This document shows positions 18,135-27,839 of a stretch of 64,000 bases of DNA, one piece after another (position 1 is the stretch's first letter; every line of letters begins with the position of its first letter). The position numbers and the translations under genes are program-made. A model generated the notes under the pieces. It did not search any database. It was not told the DNA's origin and was given only the letters and a program-made list of their open reading frames with translations. This DNA comes from Acidovorax defluvii (GTDB lineage Bacteria; Pseudomonadota; Gammaproteobacteria; Burkholderiales; Burkholderiaceae_C): positions 163,313-227,312 of the forward strand of contig QLTU01000002.1 in the NCBI GenBank assembly GCA_003268905.1, read 5' to 3'.

Positions 18135-18422
18135 AAACCTCCCTAATCTGCTTAACGGTTGTATCCAGCAAGGCTATGCCCCGTAGTCTCATTTGTAGAG
18201 ACCACTGAGTGGGGTGTTACTGGAAGGAAAGAAAGACGTGCCTCGGCAATTTAACTTGAGGCAGCGAGTGCATTTTATGGCACGACAATATTATGGAACC
18301 CAAAGCAACAATCGTTAACTATTGACATGCCGATTGGTGTCTCTATTGCAATATAGCAACAAGTCCAATCTAGGCCGAGTCCACGTTCACATGTATAGGT
18401 CTTCTTTACCCGTTGAATTCGA

Positions 18423-18522
18423 GTTTACGACTTTACAGTTACAAGTGACCGCACCGCAAACCCGCATGACTGCTAGAGGCCTGTTTACGACTTTATTTGC
18501 GAGTTTACGACTTTAATTACCC
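18423..18522 (-). repeat. Right terminal repeats of the island (three recombinase-like boxes)
   Basis: GTTTACGACTTTA occurs at 18423-18435, 18483-18495 and 18503-18515. The last one continues as ATTACCC to complete the 20-bp terminal repeat ending at 18522. Spacing of the two outer boxes is 20 bp. An asymmetric array of closely spaced binding sites at one end is what Tn7-like ends show. Confidence 0.65.
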
Positions 18523-18537
18523 GGATTAGCTGGCTGG

Positions 18538-18598
18538 ATGACAGCTCTGTGAACTTGACCATGACCAGCGGGCGCGACCAGCAGCGACCGAGATCGAC
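18538..18598 (-). pseudogene. Degenerate internal piece of the interrupted umuD-like gene
   Basis: With one small frameshift, the minus strand reads VDRSLLVAPAGHGQVHRAVI, close to the UmuD region that follows the catalytic serine (VVDRS....GQVV.AVI). It lies just outside the island's right end in the same orientation as the 3' umuD fragment at 6782-6911. The match is short and the frame is broken. Confidence 0.4.
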
Positions 18599-18751
18599 CC
18601 TGAGGAGTCCTCGGCCTCGTACAAAAGCAGTCTTTGGGACAGGGTCGAGCCACGGACCCGAGCCCTCCCATCCTCAGTTCACGCCGTCGGCCCTGGAGTG
18701 CGGGCCACATTCATCAGCCAGCACACAAACAACGCCCCAGGCGCGCGCCGG

Positions 18752-20665
18752 TCATTCGACTGTCACGCTCTTGGCCAGGTTGCGCGGCTTGTCCACATCG
18801 GTGCCACGAGCGCAGGCTGTGTGATAAGCCAGCAGCTGCAGCGGCACCACGTGCAGCAGTGGGCTGAGCTGGCCATAGTTTTCGGGCATGCGGATGACGT
18901 GAATGCCTTCGCTGCTTTCGATGCGGGTGTCGGCGTCGGCCAGCACATACAGCACGCCACCGCGCGCGCGCACTTCCTGCATGTTGCTCTTGAGTTTTTC
19001 GAGCAACGCGTCGTTGGGCGCCACCGTCACCACGGGCATGCTGCTGGTCACCAGGGCCAGCGGGCCGTGCTTGAGTTCGCCAGCCGGGTAGGCCTCGGCG
19101 TGGATGTAGCTGATTTCCTTGAGTTTGAGCGCGCCTTCGAGGGCAATGGGGTAGTGCAAGCCCCGGCCCAGAAACAGTGCGTTTTCCATGCGGGCAAAGT
19201 CTTGTGCCCAGCTGATGACCTGCGGCTCCAGCGCCAGCACGGCTTGCAGCGCCACAGGCAGGTGGCGCATGGCTTTGATGTGAGCGGCTTCCTGCTCTGC
19301 CGTGAGACGCCCCCGGGACTGGGCCAGCGCCAGCGTCAGCAAAAACAGGCCGGCGAGCTGGGTGGTGAAGGCCTTGGTGCTGGCCACGCCGATCTCGACG
19401 CCCGCGCGCGTGACATAGGCCAGCTTGCATTCGCGCACCATGGCACTGGTGGCCACATTGCAGATGGTCAAGGTGTGCTGCATGCCCAAAGACTGGGCAT
19501 GGCGCAACGCAGCCAGGGTGTCGGCGGTCTCGCCCGATTGGCTGATGGTGACCACCAAGCTGCGCGGGTTGGGCACGCTGGTGCGGTAGCGGTATTCACT
19601 GGCCACTTCCACTTGGGTGGGGATGCCGGCGATTTCCTCGAGCCAGTATTTGGCCGCGCAGCCGCTGTAATAGCTGGTGCCGCAGGCCAGGATGAGCACG
19701 CTGTCGATCTCTTTGAAAACGCGCCATGCCGCTGCGCCGGGCTCGCCGTGCAGGCCGGCACCGTCAAACAGTTCGGGCACGATGCCTTCGACGCCTGCGA
19801 GCGTGTCGGCAATGGCGCGTGGCTGCTCGAAGATTTCTTTTTGCATGTAGTGGCGATAGGGGCCCAGCTCTGCCGCACCGCTGTGGGCCTGCACGGTGCG
19901 CACGGGACGTTGCGCAGGGGTGAGGCTTTCGCGCCCCTTGCCAACAATCCAGTAACGGCCTCTTTGCAGGTCTACCAGGTCGCCTTCTTCGAGGTAAACA
20001 ACCTGGTCAGTGACGCCCGCCAAGGCCATGGCGTCGCTGGCCAGAAAGTGCTCGCTGCCGTCCTTTCCCACGCCCAGGATCAGTGGCGAACCCGCCCGCG
20101 CACCCACCACGCGTTGGGGTTCGTCCTTGTGCATCACGGCGATGGCGTAGGCGCCACGCAGTTCGGCCACAGTGGCACGCACCGCGTCGAAAAGATCGCC
20201 GTTGTAGTGACTGTCCACCAGGTGCGCAATGACTTCGGTGTCGGTCTGGCTGGCAAACACATAGCCGCGCGCCTGCAGCGCGGCGCGCAGCTCTTCGTGG
20301 TTTTCGATGATGCCGTTGTGCACCACCGCCACGCGCCCGGGCGTGCTGGCAGATGCATCTGCGCCGGTGCCATGGCTGAAATGGGGGTGCGCGTTGGACA
20401 CGGTCGGCGCGCCGTGCGTGGCCCAGCGGGTGTGCGCGATGCCGGTGGCGCCTTCAAGGTGGTCGGTCTGCACCTGCTCCAGCAACTCGGCCACACGGGC
20501 CGTGCTGCGCGCGCGCCGCAGCCCCGCAGACGACGATGCATTCAGGCTGGCCGCATGCACCGCCACGCCACAAGAGTCATAGCCGCGGTACTCCAGCCGC
20601 TGCAGGCCCTGGACAAGGATGGGAACGATGTTGCGCGATGAAACTGCGCCGACGATGCCGCACAT
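18752..20665 (-). CDS. glmS: Glutamine-fructose-6-phosphate aminotransferase (isomerizing)
   Basis: This 637-residue enzyme converts fructose-6-phosphate and glutamine to glucosamine-6-phosphate, the first committed step to UDP-GlcNAc. The N-terminal Ntn glutaminase domain starts with the nucleophile Cys2 (MCGIVGAV); the two SIS domains carry ACGTSYYSG and [10 protein letters not shown]. It ends in [15 protein letters not shown], the conserved C-terminus whose DNA is the TnsD target of Tn7. Together with glmU at 25 kb it supplies peptidoglycan and LPS precursors. It is divergent from an Lrp-type regulator. Confidence 0.98.
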   Translation of the reverse strand: MCGIVGAVSSRNIVPILVQGLQRLEYRGYDSCGVAVHAASLNASSSAGLRRARSTARVAELLEQVQTDHLEGATGIAHTRWATHGAPTVSNAHPHFSHGTGADASASTPGRVAVVHNGIIENHEELRAALQARGYVFASQTDTEVIAHLVDSHYNGDLFDAVRATVAELRGAYAIAVMHKDEPQRVVGARAGSPLILGVGKDGSEHFLASDAMALAGVTDQVVYLEEGDLVDLQRGRYWIVGKGRESLTPAQRPVRTVQAHSGAAELGPYRHYMQKEIFEQPRAIADTLAGVEGIVPELFDGAGLHGEPGAAAWRVFKEIDSVLILACGTSYYSGCAAKYWLEEIAGIPTQVEVASEYRYRTSVPNPRSLVVTISQSGETADTLAALRHAQSLGMQHTLTICNVATSAMVRECKLAYVTRAGVEIGVASTKAFTTQLAGLFLLTLALAQSRGRLTAEQEAAHIKAMRHLPVALQAVLALEPQVISWAQDFARMENALFLGRGLHYPIALEGALKLKEISYIHAEAYPAGELKHGPLALVTSSMPVVTVAPNDALLEKLKSNMQEVRARGGVLYVLADADTRIESSEGIHVIRMPENYGQLSPLLHVVPLQLLAYHTACARGTDVDKPRNLAKSVTVE

Positions 20666-20716
20666 AGGAAAGCTCCTGTGAATATGCTGCGATGGTAGGG
20701 CGTGCGATATTTAATT

Positions 20717-20747
20717 TTCAATCAAGATTTGAAGCCACTTGATTGAA
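20717..20747. promoter_or_regulatory. Inverted-repeat operator between glmS and the Lrp-type gene
   Basis: TTCAATCAAG (20717-20726) and CTTGATTGAA (20738-20747) are perfect inverted copies 11 bases apart in an AT-rich intergenic region. Lrp/AsnC proteins commonly bind near their own divergent promoters, so this is the likely site of the adjacent regulator. It could affect glmS too. Confidence 0.55.
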
Positions 20748-20797
20748 TATTTCACCAATCTTTTGAAACGACTGAAAATTTCATAAACTCCCGATAT

Positions 20798-21286
20798 ATG
20801 GAATTATCAACAATCGATGCCATCGACCTGCAGCTGCTCGACCTGCTGCAGCGCGATGCCGCGCAAAGCAACCAGGCGCTGGCGCAGCGGGTGCATGTGT
20901 CTGCGCCCACCTGCCTGCGGCGCATCAAGCGCCTGCACACCGAAGGCCTGATCGAGCGCCAGGTGGCCCTGCTGCAGCCCGACCGGCTGGCCGCGCTGCA
21001 AGGCCACGGGCTGTCGGCCATTGTGGAAGTGACGCTGGACCGCCAGGGCACCGAATGGCTGGACGGCTTTGAGGCCCGTGCCGTGGCCGAAGACTGCGTG
21101 CAGCAGTGCTGGCGCGTGTCGCCGGGGCCGGATTTCATGCTGGTGGTGCACACCCGCGACATGCCAGGCTATCTGGCACTGTCGCAGCGCCTGTTTACCG
21201 ACGACGCCAATGTGCGCAACGTGAAAGCCTTTTTTGCCACCCGTCGCGCAAAATTTGAAACAAAAGTGCCACTAGCCCTTTCGTAG
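20798..21286 (+). CDS. Lrp/AsnC-family transcriptional regulator
   Basis: The 162-residue protein starts DAIDLQLLDLLQRDAAQSN and has an Lrp helix-turn-helix (QALAQRVHVSAPTCLRRIKRLHTEGLI) and a C-terminal RAM ligand-binding domain (GPDFMLVVHTRDMPGYLALSQRLF). Such proteins form octamer-type complexes that respond to amino acids. The regulated gene is not clear; the inverted repeat upstream may be its autoregulatory site. The last codons are encoded by a copy of the window's palindromic repeat. Confidence 0.88.
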   Translation: MELSTIDAIDLQLLDLLQRDAAQSNQALAQRVHVSAPTCLRRIKRLHTEGLIERQVALLQPDRLAALQGHGLSAIVEVTLDRQGTEWLDGFEARAVAEDCVQQCWRVSPGPDFMLVVHTRDMPGYLALSQRLFTDDANVRNVKAFFATRRAKFETKVPLALS

Positions 21287-21310
21287 AAAGCGGCAATAGC
21301 TATGTTTTTC
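21269..21310. repeat. Palindromic repeat overlapping a 3' coding end
   Basis: CACTAGCCCTTTCGTAG followed by AAAGCGGCAATAGCTATG is a variant of the recurring repeat. It supplies the last five or so codons and the stop of the Lrp-type gene. Confidence 0.55.
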
Positions 21311-21430
21311 ATAGCGTTTTAATCCATCCATCTGCACTCCGTACGGGGCGGGTTGCCGTGGTGGCAGGCTGCGGCATACAGTCAGCCCCAACAGCTGCCC
21401 CGCGCAGCCCCACCGCGAAGGAAACGCCGC

Positions 21431-22435
21431 ATGGAATTCAAGGACTACTACCAGGTGCTGGGTGTCAGCAAAACGGCCACCGCCGATGACATCAAGAAGG
21501 CCTACCGCAAGCTGGCGCGCAAATACCACCCCGACGTGAGCAAGGAAGCCGATGCCATGGCGCGCATGGCCGAGATCAACGAGGCCAACGCCGTGCTCTC
21601 CGACCCCGAAAAGCGCGAAGCCTACGACGCCCTGGGCCGCCAGGCACCGCACCGCCCGGGGCAGGACTTTCGCCCCCCGCCCAACTGGGACGCGGGCTTC
21701 GAGTTCTCCGACGGGGCCGGTGCAGCCGGTGGAACCGACGGCGAATTCAGCGACTTTTTTGAGCAACTGTTTGGCCGCCAGGCGCGCACGCAGCGCGCGC
21801 ACCGCGCTACGGGCCAGCACCGCCAGGCGCCACCGGATGCCGAGTGGGGTGGCACACCGCCGCCCACGCGCGGCATCGACCACCACGCCAAGATAGAGCT
21901 TGATCTGCTGGACGCCTACCAGGGCGCCGAGCGCACCCTGGCACTGCGCGGTGCCCGGCTGGACGATGCGGGGCATATGGTGCACGAACAACGCAGCCTG
22001 CAGGTCAAGATCCCCAAGGGCGTGCGCGAAGGCCAGCTCATCCGCCTGTCGGGCCAGGGCAGCCCGGGCACGGGCGGCGCCCCTGCGGGCGACTTGTTTC
22101 TGGAGGTGCAATTCAAGCCCGACGCCCGCTGGCGCGCCATCGACCGCGATGTGTACCAACCCGTGGCCGTGGCCCCGTGGGAGGCCGAACTGGGCGCCGT
22201 CGTCGAGGTGCAGACCCCGGCAGGCGCCTTGGAGGTGACCGTGCCTGCGCACTGGAAAACCGCACGCAAGCTGCGCCTGAAGGGCCGGGGCATTCCGGCC
22301 GCCACGCCCGGGGATCTGTATCTGGAACTGACGGTTGCCCTGCCCCCGGCCCACACCGATGCCGAACGCGCTGCCTACACCGCGCTGGCCCATGCCTTCC
22401 CCCGCTTCAACCCCCGCGCCACCCCGGGAGCCTGA
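21431..22435 (+). CDS. cbpA: Curved DNA-binding protein / DnaJ-class co-chaperone CbpA
   Basis: The 334-residue protein has an N-terminal J domain (DYYQVLGVSKTATADDIKK; HPD at 33-35) and a C-terminal DnaJ substrate-binding region without the zinc-finger domain, as in CbpA. The C-terminal part carries RLKGRGIP. It stimulates DnaK and binds curved DNA. The ATG at 21431 is chosen because the J domain begins there, although the frame is open upstream. cbpM starts 2 bases after the stop. Confidence 0.92.
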   Translation: MEFKDYYQVLGVSKTATADDIKKAYRKLARKYHPDVSKEADAMARMAEINEANAVLSDPEKREAYDALGRQAPHRPGQDFRPPPNWDAGFEFSDGAGAAGGTDGEFSDFFEQLFGRQARTQRAHRATGQHRQAPPDAEWGGTPPPTRGIDHHAKIELDLLDAYQGAERTLALRGARLDDAGHMVHEQRSLQVKIPKGVREGQLIRLSGQGSPGTGGAPAGDLFLEVQFKPDARWRAIDRDVYQPVAVAPWEAELGAVVEVQTPAGALEVTVPAHWKTARKLRLKGRGIPAATPGDLYLELTVALPPAHTDAERAAYTALAHAFPRFNPRATPGA

Positions 22436-22437
22436 CC

Positions 22438-22782
22438 ATGACATCTGCCCACAACACCCCCACCGTGCAGCCGGGCGAGCTGCTGGACGACTCGGCCCTG
22501 CTCTCCCTCGAAGACCTGGCCCGCACCTGCCACATGGCGCCGGACTGGGTGAGCGAACGGCTGGAGGCCGGCCTGCTGCAGGCCGACAGCCCGGACGGCC
22601 ACTGGCGCTTTGTCAGCGCCACTGTGGTGCGCGCACGCCGGCTGGCCCAGCTGGAAACCACCTTCGACGCCGATCCCCATCTTGCAGCCCTCACGGCCGA
22701 CCTGATGGAGGAAGTGGCACATCTGCGCCAACGCCTGCAGCACCTGGAGGCCGCCACGGGCCCTGGACCACAACCCAGGTGA
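22438..22782 (+). CDS. cbpM: Chaperone modulator CbpM
   Basis: This 114-residue protein follows cbpA at once. It has the CbpM/MerR-like helix-turn-helix fold (LSLEDLARTCHMAPDWVSERLEAGLL) and a C-terminal coiled-coil helix (LMEEVAHLRQRLQHLEA). CbpM binds the J domain of CbpA and blocks its co-chaperone and DNA-binding activities. The pair is the usual operon. Confidence 0.88.
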   Translation: MTSAHNTPTVQPGELLDDSALLSLEDLARTCHMAPDWVSERLEAGLLQADSPDGHWRFVSATVVRARRLAQLETTFDADPHLAALTADLMEEVAHLRQRLQHLEAATGPGPQPR

Positions 22783-22928
22783 CCTGCGTGGTGACCCGTG
22801 TCGTGACATCACCGTGCCATTTTTCGCTGGCGCTGGCGGGAGGCAACCTGTAGAATTTCGTAACAACTCCCTGTCTGCCGGGCTCCCGGCACACCATGCC
22901 CCAGTGGCGCCCGACTCACCCATTGACG

Positions 22929-23981
22929 ATGCCCAATCCCAAGCGCCAACTCTCCCGCCGCGTCTATCCCTTGCGCGCGCTGGGCATGGGGCTTGCGGGC
23001 CTGGTGGTGGGCGTGGTGCTGTGGGAGCGCAATGCCGGCCTGGCGGCCTGGCTGTGCATGGCTGCGATCTCTTTCGTGTGGCCCCATGTGGCCCACCTGC
23101 TGAGCCGCCGCAGCGCTGACCCCTACCGCGCCGAAATACGCAACCTGCTGGTGGATTCGGCGCTGGCAGTGGTCCTGGTGACCCTGATGCACTTCAACTT
23201 GCTGCCCAGCGTATTGCTGGTCACGCTGACCATGGTGGACAAGATCACCACCGGCATCCGGGGCCTGTGGGCCCGCTCGCTGCCGGGCATGGCGGGGGCT
23301 GCAGTGGCCGGTGCGGCGTTCAACGGCTTTCAGTGGGCGCCAGAAACATCCATGCCGGTGATTCTGGCGTGCCTGCCCGTGATGGTGCTGCACACCCTGT
23401 CGGTCAGCTTGGTGAGCTACCGCCTGATCCGCAGGGTGTCACGCCAAAACCAGCTGCTCGACGAATTGCGGCGCATCGACGCCCTCACGGGCCTGTATGA
23501 CCGCGGCCACTGGCAGGAGCAGGCCGAAGCCACGCTGCGCCGCCACCACGCCACCGATGAACCGGCCTGCCTGGTGATGCTGGACATCGACCATTTCAAG
23601 CAGGTCAACGACCAGCATGGCCACACCGTGGGCGACGAGGTGCTGCGCGCGCTGGCGCGCATCGTGCTCAGCAATGTGCGCGCCACCGACTGCGCTGGCC
23701 GCTACGGCGGCGATGAGTTCGCCATCGTGCTGCGCGGCATGCACCTGGACGGCGCCACGGCGGTGGCCCATCGCATCCGCGAACAGGTGCAAGCCCTGCA
23801 GTTGCACGACATGCCCGGCCTGCAGTTCACCACCAGCATGGGCGTGGCAACGGCCGACCACCGCCACAGCAGCCTGCGCGCATGGACCAACGCCGCCGAT
23901 GCCGAGCTTTACCAGGCCAAGGCTGCGGGGCGCAACCGTGTATCGGCCAGTTCCATGCCAGACATGGCGCCGGTGGTGTAG
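22929..23981 (+). CDS. Diguanylate cyclase with MASE2-like membrane domain
   Basis: The N-terminal half has about five membrane segments (LGMGLAGLVVGVVLW, SFVWPHVAHLL, LAVVLVTLMHF) arranged like MASE2 (AdrA/DgcC type). The C-terminal GGDEF domain has an intact RYGGDEFAIVL active site and the inhibitory RxxD site (RATD, 5 residues before GGDEF). DALTGLYDRGHW and FKQVNDQHGH are also canonical. It should synthesise c-di-GMP and be product-inhibited. The ATG at 22929 gives 350 residues; a start at 22896 is equally open, and neither has a strong ribosome binding site. Confidence 0.88.
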   Translation: MPNPKRQLSRRVYPLRALGMGLAGLVVGVVLWERNAGLAAWLCMAAISFVWPHVAHLLSRRSADPYRAEIRNLLVDSALAVVLVTLMHFNLLPSVLLVTLTMVDKITTGIRGLWARSLPGMAGAAVAGAAFNGFQWAPETSMPVILACLPVMVLHTLSVSLVSYRLIRRVSRQNQLLDELRRIDALTGLYDRGHWQEQAEATLRRHHATDEPACLVMLDIDHFKQVNDQHGHTVGDEVLRALARIVLSNVRATDCAGRYGGDEFAIVLRGMHLDGATAVAHRIREQVQALQLHDMPGLQFTTSMGVATADHRHSSLRAWTNAADAELYQAKAAGRNRVSASSMPDMAPVV

Positions 23982-24041
23982 CCGCTTCGTCTTGCTGATT
24001 CGGCCCCAGCGCCCGGCGCAGGGTGGGGCCGCCAATACGGG

Positions 24042-24946
24042 TCAATACCCACCAGGTGCCTGCCTGCGCAGGGCGGCGGGTAAAAGCGGCGAAAAAGCTG
24101 CAGCCATCAGGCGGCGTCGCTTGGCCACTCCACCCGCACCGTGCAGCCAGCGCCCGGCACGGCGGTGGCCGTGATGGCGCCGCCATGGCGTTGCGCAATG
24201 GCCCGGCACGGCGGTGGCCGTGATGGCGCCGCCATGGCGTTGCGCAATGGCGCGGCACAGCGCCAGCCCTGTGCCCACGCCTTCAAACTCGCTTTCGCGG
24301 TGCAGGCGCTGGAACACACCAAACAATGTGCCGGCGCGTGCGGGGTCAAACCCCACGCCGTTGTCCTGCACGGTAAAGGCCACATGGCCAGCCGGTGCGA
24401 CAACAGCCTGCACGGCAATGCAGGGCTGCGCTGCCTGGCGCGTGAACTTGAGGGCGTTGCCCAACAGCTGCACCAGCAGCTCCTGCAGCAAGGCCGGGTC
24501 GGCCTGCAGCGTGGGCAGATCCAACGCAATGCGCCACTCCACCGCCCGCCCGGCCTCGACAGCGGCAAGTGAGGCACGCGCCTGAACGATGGCATCTGCC
24601 AGCAAGACGGGCTGCAAGCGCAGCGGCGCCCGGCCCGCGCGCACCAGAGCCAGCAGGCCGTCGATCATGAGGCCCATGCGTTTGGCGGACTGGTCCATGG
24701 TGGCCAGAAAACCCAGCGCCTCCTGCACCTCGGGACCCTGCGCCACCTCGGGCGGCAAGTCGCCCAGCACCTCGCGCACCAGCGTGCCGTACGAGGTGAC
24801 ATGCCGCAGCGGCGCGCGCAGGTCGTGCGAAACCGCGCGCAAGAACTCTTCTTGCGCAGCGGCCATGTCGGCCACCTGCTGCTGGCTGCGGGCCAGCTCG
24901 GCGCGCAGCTCCTGCAGCTGGTGTTCGACGATGGCGTCGGGTTGCG

Positions 24947-24950
<4 letters not shown>
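24042..24950 (-). CDS. Sensor histidine kinase, C-terminus frameshifted by a 49-bp duplication
   Basis: The protein has 302 residues, with no sensor or membrane segment. It has a short coiled coil, a HisKA domain (FLRAVSHDLRAPLRHVTSYG) and an HATPase (LLVQLLGNALKFT; DNGVGFDPA; GVGTGLALCRAI). A 49-bp tandem duplication (24152-24249) falls in the last strand, just past HGGAITATAVPG. It shifts the frame, replaces the normal end (GAGCTVRVEW, stop at 24107) with about 50 unrelated basic residues, and reads on to 24042. The kinase core is complete, but the last HATPase strand is lost. The ATG overlaps the glmU stop by 4 bp, so the two are co-translated. Confidence 0.85.
24152..24249. repeat. Exact 49-bp tandem duplication in the histidine kinase gene
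   Basis: Bases 24152-24200 and 24201-24249 are identical, beginning GCCCGGCACGGCGGTGGCC. Because 49 is not a multiple of 3, the extra copy changes the reading frame. Without one copy the frame ends in a normal histidine-kinase C-terminus. Confidence 0.9.
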
Positions 24951-26377
<1,427 letters not shown>

Positions 26378-26461
26378 GAAAAAGAAGTGTTGTGTGCACA
26401 GCAGGCACCCGCCGCGCGGGCATGGCACGAATTATCGTGCGGCACACTGCAATGCACCAAA

Positions 26462-26520
26462 CGCTATAAATACAATAGCTACTAGCGCTTATCCATTAAG
26501 CGCTAGAGGCCATTTTGACC
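26462..26520. repeat. Comamonadaceae-type palindromic repeat
   Basis: A good copy: TAGCGCTTA-TCCAT-TAAGCGCTA is a 9-bp perfect stem with a 5-base loop, flanked by AATAGCTAC and GAGGCCATTTTGACC. It lies between the glmU start and the 3' end of the Crp/Fnr gene. Confidence 0.8.
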
Positions 26521-26545
26521 ATATTTTTAGCAACGCAGGCGGTGC

Positions 26546-27301
26546 CTACAGCAACGGCATCAGCCGCGGCGGGGTGTCGTAATACTCGGCGATGCGCGCC
26601 AGGGCCCGCGTGTTCAGCAGGCGCAGCCGCCCGTTCTTGATCTCGTGCAGGCCCAGCCTCGACAAGCCGCGCAGCGTGCGGTTGGTGTGCACCAGCGACA
26701 ACCCCAGTGCATCGGCGATGTGCTGCTGGTTGAGCGGAAACGCCACCGTGCCGTCCTCGACCAGCCCGATGCGGTCGAGCCGCCGGTACAGGTGCATGAT
26801 CAGCATCGCCACGCGCTCGGTGGCGTTGCGGCGGCCGGCGGTCAGCAGGTTGTCGTCCACATGGCCTTCTTCGTGCGCCGACAGCCAGGTGATGTCGTAA
26901 CCCAGGCGCGGATGTTCGCGAAACAGTGCCCACAGGCTGTCGTTCTGGAACACGCACAAAGAGCAATCGGTGAGTGCCTCGATGCCATGTGCGGACACAT
27001 CGCCAAACTCTTGCTGCAGACCCACCAGGTCGCCGGGCAGCAAGAAATTGAGGATCTGGCGGCGCCCGTCGCTCATGGTCTTGTAGCGAAATGCCCAGCC
27101 CGAATACAGCGTTAACAGCTTGGCGTTGGTCTGGTTCTCACGCACCAGCGCGCCGCCCGCGGCCACCGCCAGGCTGTCGGTACGAAAGCCCTCAATGAAA
27201 TTAAGCACCTCGGGCTTTACCGCCGTAAATGCGCCGGTCTTGCGCAAGCGGCATTCGCGGCATGTGGGGGGGCACGCGTGGGGCGGCAAGGTGGCAATCA
27301 T
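26546..27301 (-). CDS. Crp/Fnr-family transcriptional regulator
   Basis: This 251-residue protein has a cyclic-nucleotide-binding-like beta roll (residues about 35-150) and a C-terminal helix-turn-helix (QQHIADALGLSLVHTNRTLRGLSRLGL). The N-terminus has three Cys (C10, C14, C17), and there are Cys in LTDCSLCVF, so an Fe-S cluster is conceivable. The spacing (C-X3-C-X2-C) differs from FNR, and the recognition helix reads VHTNR rather than the E..SR of FNR. So it probably does not recognise the FNR boxes upstream of norC. The ligand is unknown. Confidence 0.82.
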   Translation of the reverse strand: MIATLPPHACPPTCRECRLRKTGAFTAVKPEVLNFIEGFRTDSLAVAAGGALVRENQTNAKLLTLYSGWAFRYKTMSDGRRQILNFLLPGDLVGLQQEFGDVSAHGIEALTDCSLCVFQNDSLWALFREHPRLGYDITWLSAHEEGHVDDNLLTAGRRNATERVAMLIMHLYRRLDRIGLVEDGTVAFPLNQQHIADALGLSLVHTNRTLRGLSRLGLHEIKNGRLRLLNTRALARIAEYYDTPPRLMPLL

Positions 27302-27440
27302 GGTGCGGTGATTCTAGGTGGGGGAAGGCAACCCACCCGAGACTACGCGCCCCGCAGCGCAGCGGGCACGCAACGCCCGCCCCGACTGTGTCTTTTGACA
27401 TTGCGCGGCTATCGCCCCCCTCCTACATTCAGTCGCTCTT

Positions 27441-27839
27441 ATGACCCATTGCGCCGCCCTCTACGAAGTGCTCTACGTGAGCACCCTCGCCCCCCTTCAC
27501 CCCCCGACAGTGGTGGCCGAGATTGCCGCAAGGGCGCGCCATGTCAACGCCGAACTCGATGTCACGGGTCTGCTGATATTTGACGGCCAGCGGTTTTGCC
27601 AACAGCTCGAAGGCCCGCAAAAGTCCGTGCTCAAACTCATCGAGCGCATCCGCAACGACCCGCGCCACATCAATGTGGAGGTGCTGCACCATGGCCCGCT
27701 GGCGGGGCGGCGGTTTCAGCAGTTCACCCTGGCGTTCAGCACCGTGGAGGACTTGGACGCCCTGGCCCGCATGGAGCAACTGGACGGAGAAGCCGCACTG
27801 GCCGCGTTTGAGGCCGTGCGCGGAGATGCCCTGCGCTAA
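27441..27839 (+). CDS. BLUF-domain blue-light photoreceptor
   Basis: This 132-residue stand-alone BLUF protein has the flavin-binding signature: a Tyr near the N-terminus in LYVST, ARHVNAELDVTGLLIFDGQ (Asn of the N..L.VTG.L motif), and RFCQQLEG (key Gln). FTLAF stands at the usual Met/Trp region. Short BLUF proteins respond to blue light through FAD hydrogen-bond switching and act through a partner. The gene is divergent from the Crp/Fnr gene (139 bp apart) and ends in a 4-bp overlap with the convergent DUF2917 gene. Confidence 0.88.
   Translation: MTHCAALYEVLYVSTLAPLHPPTVVAEIAARARHVNAELDVTGLLIFDGQRFCQQLEGPQKSVLKLIERIRNDPRHINVEVLHHGPLAGRRFQQFTLAFSTVEDLDALARMEQLDGEAALAAFEAVRGDALR

Larger units (their letters stand above)
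6921..18522. mobile_element. 11.6 kb island bounded by Tn7-like terminal repeats, carrying an exosortase H system
   Basis: GGGTAATTAAAGTCGTAAAC at 6921-6940 recurs as its exact reverse complement at 18503-18522. The core (AAAGTC.TAAAC) resembles the TnsB-binding sites of Tn7 (GTTTAAGACTTTATTGTC as I recall it). Two further GTTTACGACTTTA boxes lie inside the right end. The right end is about 230 bp beyond the glmS stop codon, the classical Tn7 neighbourhood. Flanks carry the two ends of what looks like one interrupted umuD gene. No tnsABCDE, other transposase or target duplication is visible, so the element is decayed, non-autonomous, or mobilised in trans. Tn7 affiliation is an inference. Confidence 0.55.
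18135..18751. other. Intergenic region: island right end and junction to glmS
   Basis: These 617 bases hold the upstream region of the surface-protein gene, three GTTTACGACTTTA boxes (18423-18515), the island boundary at 18522, and a degenerate umuD-like stretch (18538-18598). I see no other gene. The glmS terminator is not obvious. Confidence 0.5.
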
